Positions 1 to 8,276 of a stretch of DNA of 64,000 nucleotides are shown in pieces (the first letter of the stretch is position 1; every line of letters starts with the position of its first letter). The position numbers and the translations under genes are program-made. The notes beneath the pieces are model-generated. The model had not been told where the DNA came from, did no database searches, and worked only from the letters and a program-made list of their open reading frames with translations. Origin of the DNA: Clostridiales bacterium (lineage in GTDB: Bacteria; Bacillota; Clostridia; Oscillospirales; CAG-272); contig JAAVZO010000025.1 of the NCBI GenBank assembly GCA_022791685.1, forward strand, positions 62,001 to 126,000, given 5' to 3'.

Positions 1-504
1 ATATAATCCATATCACAAAGATTTGCCAGTATACCCTCAAGTGCAGCAGACGCAAGCGCATTTCCCTTCAGCGTAGAAATACACAGCTGATATTCGTCGT
101 CATCAGCAAGCACGCTGCTTTTAAGTGCAGCTACACCCTCTGCGGCCCATGTTATCTGAGTATATTGAATGTCGACATTATACTTTTCCTCAATAGCTTT
201 ATCTCGTCTGTAAAGAGCATCGTTGATAATGTCACCGTTTTCGGATTCCTCGGGCATATTAACGTGCATACTCGGGAAGCCGTTAGCATCGAGAATAGTA
301 TATACACGACCTTCAAAATTCTTCTCACCAAGCTCATCGAATCTGTCTCTTTCAGTAACGGCAGGCACGGTATCCTGGTTATCGCTTTCGGTATCGACAG
401 TATCTAAATCATCCGTATTGCTGCCGCAGGAAGCAATAGCGATAAGGCTTATGCAAACTAAAAAAGCCGTCAGCCTGCTAAGCAAGCTCTTATAATTTTT
501 CATT
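1..504 (-). CDS. Extracellular solute-binding lipoprotein, N-terminal part (runs off the window)
   Basis: Reading down from an ATG at 504 gives at least 168 residues with a type II signal peptide and a lipobox ending IASC (Cys about residue 26), then an acidic Ser/Thr/Asp-rich linker typical of surface lipoproteins. A clear Shine-Dalgarno sequence (GGAGG) sits just upstream of the ATG. The block NGDIINDALYRRDKAIEEKY is shared with the solute-binding proteins at 23.3, 30.4, 32.1 and 50.3 kb, so this is a fifth member of the same family. Family role: capture of oligosaccharides for an ABC importer. No permease or ATPase gene is visible. It is divergent from the AraC-type regulator at 617, which is therefore its likely regulator. 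Confidence 0.85.
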
Positions 505-536
505 GGTATTCCTCCATGTAAATTTTTTATTTTACC

Positions 537-566
537 GTTGCAATTATATCATAACTGTGGTATAAT
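537..566 (+). promoter_or_regulatory. Promoter of AraC-type regulator
   Basis: TTGCAA (537-542), an 18-base spacer and TATAAT (561-566), preceded by TGTGG. Transcription would begin near 573, so the most upstream in-frame ATG (584) would have almost no leader. This favours the later start at 617. Confidence 0.6.
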
Positions 567-616
567 TACAATGGCAAAAACAAATGGAGTTTTGCCAAAT
601 TCTAAAAAACAGGCGA

Positions 617-1465
617 ATGATTATGATTGATATGATGCCTACATATGAGTATTATCACGAATACGAATATAATGTTTATGGCTGGATTGCTGAAAACAGC
701 GCTGTTGACATCGGAATGCATATACATTCAATGGTAGAGTATGTATATGTTGAAAATGGCAGAATTGACGTGACCGTCAACGGACAAAGCCGTATACTCA
801 CGGCGGGAGAAATAATGATTGCCGCAAGCTATTCTGTTCATTCCATAAAGTCACTCGGTGATTCGAAATGTTATGTTGTGCTTGCTTCACTATCCTGTTT
901 TTCCGAACCAATTTTCACGGAATATCGCTTTGAAAATATTTATGTCACCGATTCGGATTCTCAGTCACTGCTAATGCTTTTTAAGCTTATTAGCTTTTTC
1001 GATTCAAGCACTGCAAACGGGGTAGCTGAGCTTTACTGGGGCGACAAAGAGAAAAAGCAGTCCCCTATGCAGCAGCTCGCATGTGTGCTTACAGATTTGA
1101 TTATAAAGCAGAGCACGATTGTCAAGCGTGAAAGGGTTACCGAGCCGATTGCCGCAACCGTTGACTATATTTTGAAGCATTATAAATCAAAGCTGCGGCT
1201 ATCCGATATTTCAAAAGCAATGTTTACAAACAGCCAAATGCTGTCTCTTCAATTCAAACGCGTTATGAATGTAAGTATCAGCGATTTTATTGCCTCATTA
1301 CGCACTATTGAGGCTTATCGGCTATTGATCGATTCGCCTGACATGACATTATCCGAGGTAATGGAGTTATCCGGATTTCAAAGTACGCGCAGTATGTACC
1401 GCTGTATCAAAGAACAATATGGTATGACCCCCTGCGAGATAAGACTTACGGCAGCGAAAAAATAA
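617..1465 (+). CDS. AraC-family transcriptional regulator
   Basis: About 282 residues: an N-terminal cupin-like sensory domain (roughly residues 15-140) and a C-terminal double helix-turn-helix (roughly 185-280). The latter has the family landmarks of a first HTH (LRLSDISKAMFTNSQMLS) and a terminal SGFQSTRSMYR...YGMTPCEIR block. In-frame ATGs occur at 584, 617 and 623. I prefer 617 or 623 because the promoter -10 ends at 566 and an AGGCG stretch precedes them. It is divergent from the solute-binding lipoprotein at 504 and tail-to-tail with the next AraC gene (5 bases apart). Such regulators bind a sugar in the cupin and activate the adjacent transport gene; the ligand is unknown. Confidence 0.85.
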   Translation: MIMIDMMPTYEYYHEYEYNVYGWIAENSAVDIGMHIHSMVEYVYVENGRIDVTVNGQSRILTAGEIMIAASYSVHSIKSLGDSKCYVVLASLSCFSEPIFTEYRFENIYVTDSDSQSLLMLFKLISFFDSSTANGVAELYWGDKEKKQSPMQQLACVLTDLIIKQSTIVKRERVTEPIAATVDYILKHYKSKLRLSDISKAMFTNSQMLSLQFKRVMNVSISDFIASLRTIEAYRLLIDSPDMTLSEVMELSGFQSTRSMYRCIKEQYGMTPCEIRLTAAKK

Positions 1466-1470
1466 TTGTG

Positions 1471-2277
1471 TCACTTATTCGCCCGCCCTTCATGTGAGGG
1501 CGACAATCCGTAATACTTCTTATACATCCGTGTAAAATTAAAGTAATCGCTATACCCCGTCATCGCCGCGGTTTGACCGACAGAGTAGCCGTCCTGTAAA
1601 AACTCCTTTGCGTGGCGCATTTTTACGGATGTGATATATTCCTTCGTCGTAACACCATACTCACGTTTGAAAAGCGTAGTCAAATAGCGCCTGCTGAGCC
1701 CCATATCGTAGGAGATATTTTCTACCGATATTGACTGCATATAGTTTTTCTCAATATAATCGGCAGCTCGATGTGCATATTTTGACATAGTCGCCGATCC
1801 CGTATCAGTCTCCTCCACATCACTTTTCAGCATTTCTGCCATCAAAAGATACAACTGCCCTGTCAGAAATTCGCTGCGCATGGACTTGTATCGTTCACAA
1901 TCAAGCATATCCATAAACAGCGTAGGGTCGGTAAGCGTACATACATCCGGAAGTGCCTCAAAGCAGGACGCAAGCTGACCGTTGAAGCCTATCCATATAT
2001 AATGCCACGGTTCATCATCAGAAGCACGATAATATGTGACCTCACTCGGTCGAATCAAAAACATCTGTCCTTCCGAAACATCATAATGTCCGCGTGGACT
2101 TGTATACTCGCCTTTTCCCGAAATGACATAGTGTATAAGATAACAGTCACGTATATGCGGACCATATGCGTGGCCCGGTGTACAATCATGCCAGCCAAAT
2201 AACACCGGATTTAAATCGCAATATTTCTTATCATCAAATATAATATCAATATGCAGTCCATCATCTGCCACTCTCAT
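1471..2277 (-). CDS. AraC-family transcriptional regulator, likely controls the GH4 gene
   Basis: 268 residues from the ATG at 2277, chosen because GAGGGG lies 8 bases upstream; the GTG at 2286 would overlap that site. The N-terminal half is an AraC_binding cupin (motifs HYVISGKGEYTSPRGHYDV and HYIWIGFNG). The C-terminal half is a two-HTH DNA-binding domain ending in TGYSDYFNFTRMYKKYYGLS. It is divergent from the GH4 gene with a 142-base shared intergenic region, the usual layout for a MsmR/RafR-like activator of alpha-galactoside use. The target assignment is inferred from position only. Confidence 0.88.
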   Translation of the reverse strand: MRVADDGLHIDIIFDDKKYCDLNPVLFGWHDCTPGHAYGPHIRDCYLIHYVISGKGEYTSPRGHYDVSEGQMFLIRPSEVTYYRASDDEPWHYIWIGFNGQLASCFEALPDVCTLTDPTLFMDMLDCERYKSMRSEFLTGQLYLLMAEMLKSDVEETDTGSATMSKYAHRAADYIEKNYMQSISVENISYDMGLSRRYLTTLFKREYGVTTKEYITSVKMRHAKEFLQDGYSVGQTAAMTGYSDYFNFTRMYKKYYGLSPSHEGRANK

Positions 2278-2337
2278 TATGATCACCCCTCGAAAAATTC
2301 TAAGTACATTATATCATATATTGGCTACTTAATGCAA

Positions 2338-2366
2338 TTCACAAGCTGCACAATTTATGCTAAAAT
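2338..2366 (+). promoter_or_regulatory. Promoter of GH4 gene
   Basis: TTCACA (2338-2343), 17-base spacer, TAAAAT (2361-2366). Downstream, an AAGGAA Shine-Dalgarno-like site (2385-2390) is separated from the ATG at 2420 by a small hairpin GCCCC-ATTCT-GGGGC (2392-2406). Confidence 0.5.
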
Positions 2367-2419
2367 TAAAGGGTAAATTCTATTAAGGAACGCCCCATTC
2401 TGGGGCACGGTAATTAATA

Positions 2420-3757
2420 ATGATCAAAATAACCTTTATCGGAGCTGGAAGCACTGTATTCGCAAAGAACGTGCTCGGCGACGTAATGCTCACTCCCTCT
2501 CTTCACGAGGCTGAAATCGCCCTCTACGATATCGACGCTGGACGACTTGAGGAATCCTACATAATGCTCACCGCGATAAACCACAATATCAACGGCGACG
2601 CTGCAAAGATCAAGAAGTATCTCGGCGTTGAGGAACGCAAGGAAGCTCTTGCTGGCGCACGCTTTGTTGTCAATGCAATTCAGGTCGGCGGATACGAGCC
2701 CTGCACTGTTACCGACTTCGAAATCCCGAAAAAGTTCGGCCTCAGACAGACTATCGGCGATACACTCGGAATCGGCGGTATCTTCCGCGCACTCCGTACA
2801 ATCCCAGTGCTCGAAGGAATCGCACACGACATGGAGGAAGTATGCCCCGACGCATGGTTCCTCAACTACACCAACCCGATGGCAATGCTCGCTGGATATA
2901 TGCAACGCTTCACTAAAATCAAAACTGTCGGTCTCTGTCACAGCGTTCAGGTATGCGCACCTGGTATCTTAAACGCACTCGGCATGGGTGAATATGTCGA
3001 TAAATGCTCGACTTTGATTGCTGGTATCAACCATATGGCTTGGCTGCTCGACATCCGTGACCTCGACGGAAACGACCTCTACCCTGAGATCCGCAACCGT
3101 GCATTCGCAAAGAACCGCGACGAAAAGCACTACGATATGGTGCGCTATGAGTACATCCGCCGTCTCGGCTACTACTGCACCGAATCGAGCGAGCACAACT
3201 CTGAGTACAACCCATTCTTTATCAAGTCAAAGTACCCTGAGCTCATCGACCGCTACAATATTCCGCTTGATGAATATCCGCGCCGCTGCGTAAATCAGAT
3301 AGCGGACTGGGAAAAGCAGAAGAAGGAGCTTGTTGAGGACTCAAGCAAGCTTACACATACACGCAGCCGCGAGTACGCTTCGTACATCATGGACGCTATG
3401 GTCACAAACACACCGTATAAGATCGGCGGTAACGTGATCAACAATGGACTTATCGACAACCTTCCCGCTGAAGCCTGCGTTGAGGTTCCCTGCATAGTCG
3501 ACGGAAGCGGAATCACTCCGTGCCATATCGGAAAGCTCCCAACTCAGTTAGCAGCGATGAATATGTCTAACATCAATCCGCAGCTTCTTACTATCGAAGC
3601 AGCTGTTACTAAGTCCAAGGCTAAGATATATCAGGCAGCAATGATGGAGCCACACACGGCAGCTGAGCTCTCTATCGACGATATCGTAGCTATGTGCGAT
3701 GAGCTCATCAAAGCGCACGGCGACTGGCTTCCAGAGTACATCAACGACGTTAGATAA
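2420..3757 (+). CDS. melA: Glycoside hydrolase family 4, alpha-galactosidase (MelA-like)
   Basis: 445 residues, normal GH4 length. It begins with the NAD-binding motif ITFIGAGST and carries CHSV (residues about 173-176), the variant of the GH4 metal-site motif associated with alpha-galactosidases, then GINHMAW and NGLIDNLPAEACVEVP. GH4 enzymes use NAD+, Mn2+ and a redox elimination mechanism; this one probably acts in the cytoplasm on imported alpha-galactosides. Other GH4 specificities (alpha-glucosidase, alpha-galacturonidase) cannot be fully excluded. It is a monocistronic unit between its divergent AraC regulator and a strong terminator shared with lexA. Confidence 0.85.
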   Translation: MIKITFIGAGSTVFAKNVLGDVMLTPSLHEAEIALYDIDAGRLEESYIMLTAINHNINGDAAKIKKYLGVEERKEALAGARFVVNAIQVGGYEPCTVTDFEIPKKFGLRQTIGDTLGIGGIFRALRTIPVLEGIAHDMEEVCPDAWFLNYTNPMAMLAGYMQRFTKIKTVGLCHSVQVCAPGILNALGMGEYVDKCSTLIAGINHMAWLLDIRDLDGNDLYPEIRNRAFAKNRDEKHYDMVRYEYIRRLGYYCTESSEHNSEYNPFFIKSKYPELIDRYNIPLDEYPRRCVNQIADWEKQKKELVEDSSKLTHTRSREYASYIMDAMVTNTPYKIGGNVINNGLIDNLPAEACVEVPCIVDGSGITPCHIGKLPTQLAAMNMSNINPQLLTIEAAVTKSKAKIYQAAMMEPHTAAELSIDDIVAMCDELIKAHGDWLPEYINDVR

Positions 3758-3786
3758 TCGACATTTAAATATATTTAAATAAAGTA

Positions 3787-3830
3787 AAAGCTCGAATATA
3801 CCATGAAATGAGGTACATTCGAGCTTTTGT
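3787..3830. terminator. Bidirectional terminator between GH4 gene and lexA
   Basis: Perfect 11-base stem AAAGCTCGAAT / ATTCGAGCTTT (3787-3797 with 3817-3827). The A and T flanks let it work in both directions between the convergent genes. Confidence 0.85.
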
Positions 3831-3850
3831 TTATTCTCGCAGCGTTACGA

Positions 3851-4468
3851 TCACTTATAGAATCTCATGCTTGCAACGACCTTGCCGAGTATGAGCAGAT
3901 CCTTGACATATATCGGCTCCATAGTTGAGTTTTCGGGCTGGAGGCGGTAGCCATCCTTCTCCTGATAGAAGGTCTTTACTGTAGCCTCATCGTCAACAAG
4001 CGCAACGATTATTTCGCCGTCTTCAGCAGTGGTACGCTTTTCAACGACTATAAGGTCGCCGTCAAATATACCAGCCTCGATCATGCTGTCGCCTTGGATC
4101 CTCAATCCAAACAGATCATTCGCAGTAAGTGCTGAGCTCGGACGTGGGAAATCAATGTATCCCTCGTAGTTCTCGACCGCAAGGATCGGGGTTCCGGCAG
4201 CTACCTTTCCAAGAACAGGAATGCGGACAGTAGTCGATGAATGTGCTGCGTCATTCTCAACGCGTAATGTACGGCTCTTGCCAGATTCCTTCTGTATCAT
4301 ACCTTTGCGCTCAAGACGTTCAAGGTATGTGTGTACTGTTGAAGTGCTCTTCATGTTCAGCGCAGTGCAGATATCGCGCACGCTGGGTGAATAGCCCTCG
4401 TTTCGTATTGCGTTAAGTATATAATTGTATATTTCACGCTCTCGTTCGGTTAATACAGTGGTATTCAT
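3851..4468 (-). CDS. lexA: LexA repressor, SOS regulator
   Basis: 205 residues from the ATG at 4468, the usual LexA length; a longer upstream reading has no ribosome site, whereas AAAGGAAA precedes this ATG. The N-terminal winged HTH (about 1-70, starting LTEREREIYNYIL) binds SOS boxes. The C-terminal S24 peptidase domain has the self-cleavage Ala-Gly in KVAAGTP (about residue 90), the nucleophile Ser in GDSMIEAG (about 128) and the Lys in ATVKTFY (about 163). RecA-stimulated autocleavage would derepress DNA-damage genes. A near-consensus SOS box lies upstream, so it is probably autoregulated. Confidence 0.97.
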   Translation of the reverse strand: MNTTVLTEREREIYNYILNAIRNEGYSPSVRDICTALNMKSTSTVHTYLERLERKGMIQKESGKSRTLRVENDAAHSSTTVRIPVLGKVAAGTPILAVENYEGYIDFPRPSSALTANDLFGLRIQGDSMIEAGIFDGDLIVVEKRTTAEDGEIIVALVDDEATVKTFYQEKDGYRLQPENSTMEPIYVKDLLILGKVVASMRFYK

Positions 4469-4553
4469 ATAAATCACCGTTTCCTTTCGTATATTCAGAT
4501 AATTTTGATGTAGATATCCTTTAAACAATTATACCACAAAAACGGTAAAATTG

Positions 4554-4567
4554 CAAACGATTGTTCG
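4554..4567. promoter_or_regulatory. LexA binding site (SOS box) of lexA
   Basis: CAAACGATTGTTCG matches the Gram-positive SOS consensus CGAACRNRYGTTYC at 11 of 14 positions. It covers the -35 region of a lexA promoter on the minus strand (TTTGCA at 4557-4552, 17-base spacer, TATAAT at 4534-4529). Confidence 0.75.
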
Positions 4568-4683
4568 AAATTATTTTTAAATTTTTCGTTACAAAATTTT
4601 AACTAAATTAAAACAATGCCGTAATACGCCGCTCGATTGCTTGTGGTATACTATTTACATACTAATTTATGATTGGAAAAGAT

Positions 4684-5391
4684 ATGAAGAAAAATAAGCA
4701 AAACTACCGCCTGACTGCCGCAGCACTGATAGCCGCATTGATAATTCCGCTTATAAACACAATACTGCTTGGTGCAGTGAATATCTCAGTTTCCACCAAC
4801 GTGATATATCCTGAGATAGTCTCAGATATAATTGAATATGCAATGGAGATCATCGGAGTCATATGTGTGTTCGCCACTGCTTCGTGTATCTGCACTGCTG
4901 TAATTAAAAATGAGAGCAAAACACCAGTAGCCGCTATCGCAATATCATCAGTGCCGATACTATATATCGCCGCAATGATCGTCGACCTCGCATTTTATTC
5001 GAACAGCGCGCTCGGTTCGGCTTACATATTGACAAACGGAGTCAATTGCACTTTCGAACTTGTCCGCATACTGCTCCTGCTGCTTGTATGCAGTATAGTA
5101 AGGCGCAGCGCACAGAAAAAGCAACGTGAAAACTCGCTCGAGCTCTTCTCTTTGAAAGGCAGCTTGTCCCGGGCAATAATATTTTCATCTATAACGATAT
5201 TTATTACCCTCATCGTTGCCGACGCTGTGGAAACATTAACTTTACTTATCGAATTCGGCGGTCCACAGAATACAAACGAGCTTGTATACCTGATACTTCC
5301 ATACATAACCGCAATTGTATACAGCCTGCTCGGATACCTTCTGATGTATCTGACTATGAAGCTGATCTACAAAAAAGGAAAGGTGAAATAA
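4684..5391 (+). CDS. Polytopic membrane protein of unknown function
   Basis: 235 residues from the ATG at 4684, chosen because GGAAAAG lies just before it; the ATG at 4669 has no ribosome site. About five hydrophobic segments are visible: near residues 10-35, 50-75, 85-105, 125-140 and 165-185, then a last one near 205-230. A basic, charged loop RRSAQKKQREN sits in the middle. I do not recognise the family. The GNAT acetyltransferase begins 2 bases after its stop, so the two are almost certainly cotranscribed. The SOS box of lexA lies about 117 bases upstream in the shared divergent region, so damage-inducible expression is possible but not shown. Confidence 0.75.
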   Translation: MKKNKQNYRLTAAALIAALIIPLINTILLGAVNISVSTNVIYPEIVSDIIEYAMEIIGVICVFATASCICTAVIKNESKTPVAAIAISSVPILYIAAMIVDLAFYSNSALGSAYILTNGVNCTFELVRILLLLLVCSIVRRSAQKKQRENSLELFSLKGSLSRAIIFSSITIFITLIVADAVETLTLLIEFGGPQNTNELVYLILPYITAIVYSLLGYLLMYLTMKLIYKKGKVK

Positions 5392-5393
5392 TA

Positions 5394-5867
5394 ATGAATC
5401 CAATTATAAGAAAAGCCGCACCTTCCGACTCCGAAAATATACTTGACCTTCTCTCGCAGGTTGAAAATGTACACCATGTCGGTCGTCCAGATATCTTTCG
5501 CAAAAACGGAACAAAATTCACTAATAGCGAGCTCATCGAGCTTATGAGCGACTCTGCCCGTCCAATATTCGTCGCTGAGCTTGAAGGCGAGGTCGTGGGA
5601 TATATCTTCTGTATAATTCGTGAAATCAAAAACAGCACAATGCTGAATGACACAAAAACGATACACTTAGAGGATGTATGCGTAGACGAAAACCATCGTG
5701 GAAAGCACATAGGAAGCGCATTGATGGAATATGTCCTCAATTACGCCCGCGAAATCGGCTGTGACCGCGCTGACCTTGACGTGTGGGAATTCAATGACAG
5801 CGCACGTACAATGTATGAAAAATTCGGGTTTGCGACTCAAAAACGGCGTATGGATATCACACTATAA
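5394..5867 (+). CDS. GNAT-family N-acetyltransferase
   Basis: 157 residues, one GNAT domain. The acetyl-CoA-binding motif A region is visible as HLEDVCVDENHRGKHIGSAL (about residues 90-110; the R-G-K-H-I-G core corresponds to RGxGxG). It is followed by a GCDRADLDVWEFNDSA segment and the C-terminal MYEKFGF typical of the family. It transfers an acetyl group from acetyl-CoA to an amine; the substrate cannot be read from sequence. It is translationally close-coupled to the membrane protein upstream (GGAAAGGTG site within the preceding gene end). Confidence 0.9.
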   Translation: MNPIIRKAAPSDSENILDLLSQVENVHHVGRPDIFRKNGTKFTNSELIELMSDSARPIFVAELEGEVVGYIFCIIREIKNSTMLNDTKTIHLEDVCVDENHRGKHIGSALMEYVLNYAREIGCDRADLDVWEFNDSARTMYEKFGFATQKRRMDITL

Positions 5868-5887
5868 AATGAATTTATAAAGAGAAT

Positions 5888-5921
5888 GGCGTTCGTACCA
5901 AATAATACGAACGCCGTTTTT
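5888..5921. terminator. Bidirectional terminator between GNAT gene and spoIVA
   Basis: Perfect 10-base stem GGCGTTCGTA / TACGAACGCC (5888-5897 with 5906-5915) followed by GTTTTTAT. Confidence 0.88.
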
Positions 5922-5925
5922 ATAT

Positions 5926-7404
5926 TTACAGAATTATACAGATAAGTCCGCCGCTTCCTTCGTTGATTATACGTGCAAGCGTCTCTGACAGCTTTGCGCG
6001 AGCGTCCTCGGGCATATGACCAAGTTTTGTATGCAGTCCTTCATTTACAAGCTCATATAGCGTCTTACCGAACAAATTCGAGCCCCATATCTTCTTCGGG
6101 TCCTCCTCGAATTCCTTCAGCATATACTTCACGATCTCCTCCGACTGCTGTTCAGTTCCGACAACCGGGCTTATTTCGGTTTCTATGTCGGCTTTGATCA
6201 TGTGTATGCTCGGCGCAGAGGCTCTTAGCCGTACACCGTATCCGCCTGCTTGCTTGACAATCTCTGGCTCTTCAAGATGCAGATCGTCTATCTCAGGCAT
6301 AACGATTCCATAGCCCTTCTCGTTGACCGCTTCAAGCGCTTCAGCAACACGGTCGTATTTCTCCTTCATTCCAGCAAGGTCGCGAAGCAGAGTAATAAGC
6401 TTCTCCTCGCTTGAAATATCAAATCCGCAAAGCTCGCTTATCGTCTTGTAATATAGATCCTCGCCAATTTCAAGTGCGAGCGACGCTGCACCCTTGCCAA
6501 GATCGATACGGTCGATACGGACCGCCTTAATTACATCATTGTCGCCGATATCTGTGAATATTCGCGATATCTCTCCGATCTTCGATACCTTGGCGGCACG
6601 TTCGAGCACAAAGTCATTCAGCGACGAGCGCAGCTTGTGCGTGACCTCGAGCGCGTTTATCCAATCAGGCAGCTTAATTTTGATTTCGCATACTGGAAAC
6701 TCTGCAAGCACCAGCTCAAGTATATGCCGAATATCGTCGCTGTCAAGCTCAAGGCAGTTGACCAAAGCAACCGGCGCTTCATATTTTTCCTCAAGCTTAT
6801 ATGCGAGACTGACTGCTGCGTCACTTCGCGGATTCGCTGAGTTGAGTATTATCGCAAAGGGCTTGTTTATCTGCTTTAGCTCTCGTACAACTCGCTCCTC
6901 GGCTTCAACGTAGTTCTCGCGCGGTATCTCGCCGATAGTTCCGTCAGTGGTAACTAACATTCCGACTGTTGAATGCTCATTAATGACCTTACGCGTACCA
7001 AGTTCTGCTGCCGCTGTAAACGGCATGGGCTCGCTCTGCCACGGTGTATGTACCATGCGCGCGTGCCCGTCCTCGATGTGCCCCATCGCGTCTGGGATTA
7101 TGTAGCCAACGCAGTCGACCATCTTTACCTTCATGACCGCATTGTCGGCAAGCGATATCTCGACCGCCTCGTCGGGAATGAACTTCGGCTCAGTAGTCAT
7201 CACAGTTTTTCCGGCTGCCGACTGCGGCATTTCGTCGCGTGCTCGCTCGCGCTCGTTTTCGTCGGCAATGTTGGGAATGACGAGCGCCTCCATGAATTTC
7301 TTGATAAATGTGGATTTTCCGGTGCGCACCGGCCCGATAACTCCGAGATAGAAGGTATTCGCGGTGCGCTCGGCTATATCCTTGTAAATTGAGGTATCAG
7401 CCAT
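5926..7404 (-). CDS. spoIVA: Stage IV sporulation protein A, spore coat ATPase
   Basis: 492 residues, the usual SpoIVA length. The N-terminal TRAFAC GTPase-like domain has a Walker A motif GPVRTGKST (about residues 24-32) and a Walker B-like KMVDCVGY. A middle domain follows, and the conserved C-terminal tail ends in GSGGLICIIL, which in Bacillus subtilis contacts SpoVM at the forespore membrane. SpoIVA hydrolyses ATP to polymerise the basement layer of the spore coat. Its presence is strong evidence that the organism makes endospores. A strong AGGAGG precedes the ATG. The promoter should be SigE-dependent, but I could not identify it with confidence. Confidence 0.98.
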   Translation of the reverse strand: MADTSIYKDIAERTANTFYLGVIGPVRTGKSTFIKKFMEALVIPNIADENERERARDEMPQSAAGKTVMTTEPKFIPDEAVEISLADNAVMKVKMVDCVGYIIPDAMGHIEDGHARMVHTPWQSEPMPFTAAAELGTRKVINEHSTVGMLVTTDGTIGEIPRENYVEAEERVVRELKQINKPFAIILNSANPRSDAAVSLAYKLEEKYEAPVALVNCLELDSDDIRHILELVLAEFPVCEIKIKLPDWINALEVTHKLRSSLNDFVLERAAKVSKIGEISRIFTDIGDNDVIKAVRIDRIDLGKGAASLALEIGEDLYYKTISELCGFDISSEEKLITLLRDLAGMKEKYDRVAEALEAVNEKGYGIVMPEIDDLHLEEPEIVKQAGGYGVRLRASAPSIHMIKADIETEISPVVGTEQQSEEIVKYMLKEFEEDPKKIWGSNLFGKTLYELVNEGLHTKLGHMPEDARAKLSETLARIINEGSGGLICIIL

Positions 7405-7493
7405 TTGTTATCTTCCTCCTTAAATCGCTGCTGTGATATTTATATGTGCTCAGAAGCAAAATTATACTGAATACCTATATATTTATTTTCAAC

Positions 7494-7578
7494 TTGCCAT
7501 GGCATAAGTGGTGGATTGAGTCCCCCACTTATGCGTAATGTCTCCTGCCGCCTATAGAGGCGGGGGACATCATGGCAA
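7494..7578. other. Three-way-junction inverted-repeat element
   Basis: An outer 8-base stem TTGCCATG / CATGGCAA (7494-7501 with 7571-7578) encloses two further perfect hairpins. One is GCATAAGTGG / CCACTTATGC (7502-7511 with 7525-7534) with a small GGA/TCC helix in its loop. The other is ATGTC / GACAT (7538-7542 with 7566-7570) leading to CCGCCT / AGGCGG (7548-7553 with 7558-7563). It fills the gap between the CmpB-like gene end and the spoIVA upstream region. It could be a small palindromic mobile element or a structured RNA; no other copy was recognised in the window. Confidence 0.6.
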
Positions 7579-7618
7579 TGTTATAACAAAACGATATATC
7601 TACATCAAAATCGCACAA

Positions 7619-8008
7619 TCAACGATTTCTCAATATTCGTCGAAGCTTCGAACAAATATAGCTTGCAGGAATGCAGAGTAAAAACCAAAGCATCGAATAC
7701 AAAGGACAGATCTGTCCGTGAAAATTAAATTTCATTGACGAATAGTCCCACACCTTCCAATCAAGTATGATATTAACAATAAATCCTACAACAAGCTCCG
7801 CTAAAGTAATTATCAAGCTGCCAACCATACACTTTTTCCACAGCGGTGTGGATTCATTAGCCGCCTCGGTGACGTAAATAAGTAAAAAGCAAAGTCCGCC
7901 GGTAAGTGCCATCGTCCAGTGTGTGAATCCGCGCCAAAGCACCTCGATAAGACTATATCCCGCCGCACCAATAGAATAAATCGCTGAATACTCGCCAAGC
8001 TTACGCAT
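7619..8008 (-). CDS. Putative ABC-transporter type IV (CmpB-like) membrane protein
   Basis: 129 residues with four hydrophobic segments (near 12-30, 33-48, 65-85 and 103-120). The segment KVWDYSSMKFNFHGQICPLY followed by SMLWF is characteristic of the ABC_trans_CmpB / DUF1113 family (Trp-Asp-Tyr-Ser, then a Gly-x-Ile and Ser-x-x-Trp). The biochemical role of the family is not well established; it is annotated as a putative ABC permease. GGGGA precedes the ATG. Single gene on the minus strand. Confidence 0.75.
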   Translation of the reverse strand: MRKLGEYSAIYSIGAAGYSLIEVLWRGFTHWTMALTGGLCFLLIYVTEAANESTPLWKKCMVGSLIITLAELVVGFIVNIILDWKVWDYSSMKFNFHGQICPLYSMLWFLLCIPASYICSKLRRILRNR

Positions 8009-8070
8009 AACAAAATTCCCCTATCCCCAAATTAACTTTTCCAAAATAATTGGATCTAACACAAGATAGG

Positions 8071-8112
8071 ATTCACCCGCCGAATGAAAATTATACCATG
8101 AAGCGGGTGAAT
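8071..8112. promoter_or_regulatory. Long-armed dyad around the CmpB-like gene promoter
   Basis: Perfect 10-base arms ATTCACCCGC (8071-8080) and GCGGGTGAAT (8103-8112) separated by 22 bases. A minus-strand TATAAT (8095-8090) for the CmpB-like gene lies in the spacer. T-rich sequence after the right arm also allows it to act as a plus-strand terminator, but no plus-strand gene ends here, so an operator is the better reading. Confidence 0.45.
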
Positions 8113-8143
8113 TTTTATTTTACGTAATTTTAATCAATATACC

Positions 8144-8172
8144 TTGAAAAAATCGGCAATATAGGGTATAAT
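8144..8172 (+). promoter_or_regulatory. Promoter of yhaO-yhaN
   Basis: TTGAAA (8144-8149), 17-base spacer, TATAAT (8167-8172). Expected leader of about 100 bases before the ATG at 8277. Confidence 0.7.
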
Positions 8173-8276
8173 AATAATATCTATGTTTGCTAACCTTTCA
8201 AGTAGTTTTTGGAAAGTTATCGAACAGGTCTATTATTTAAATAATAAATCTTAGTACATAAGGAATATTACCGACT

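Noticed and set aside
2414..2941. 175-codon minus-strand frame inside the GH4 gene
   Set aside because: Antisense shadow of a confidently identified gene with no ribosome site and no family resemblance.
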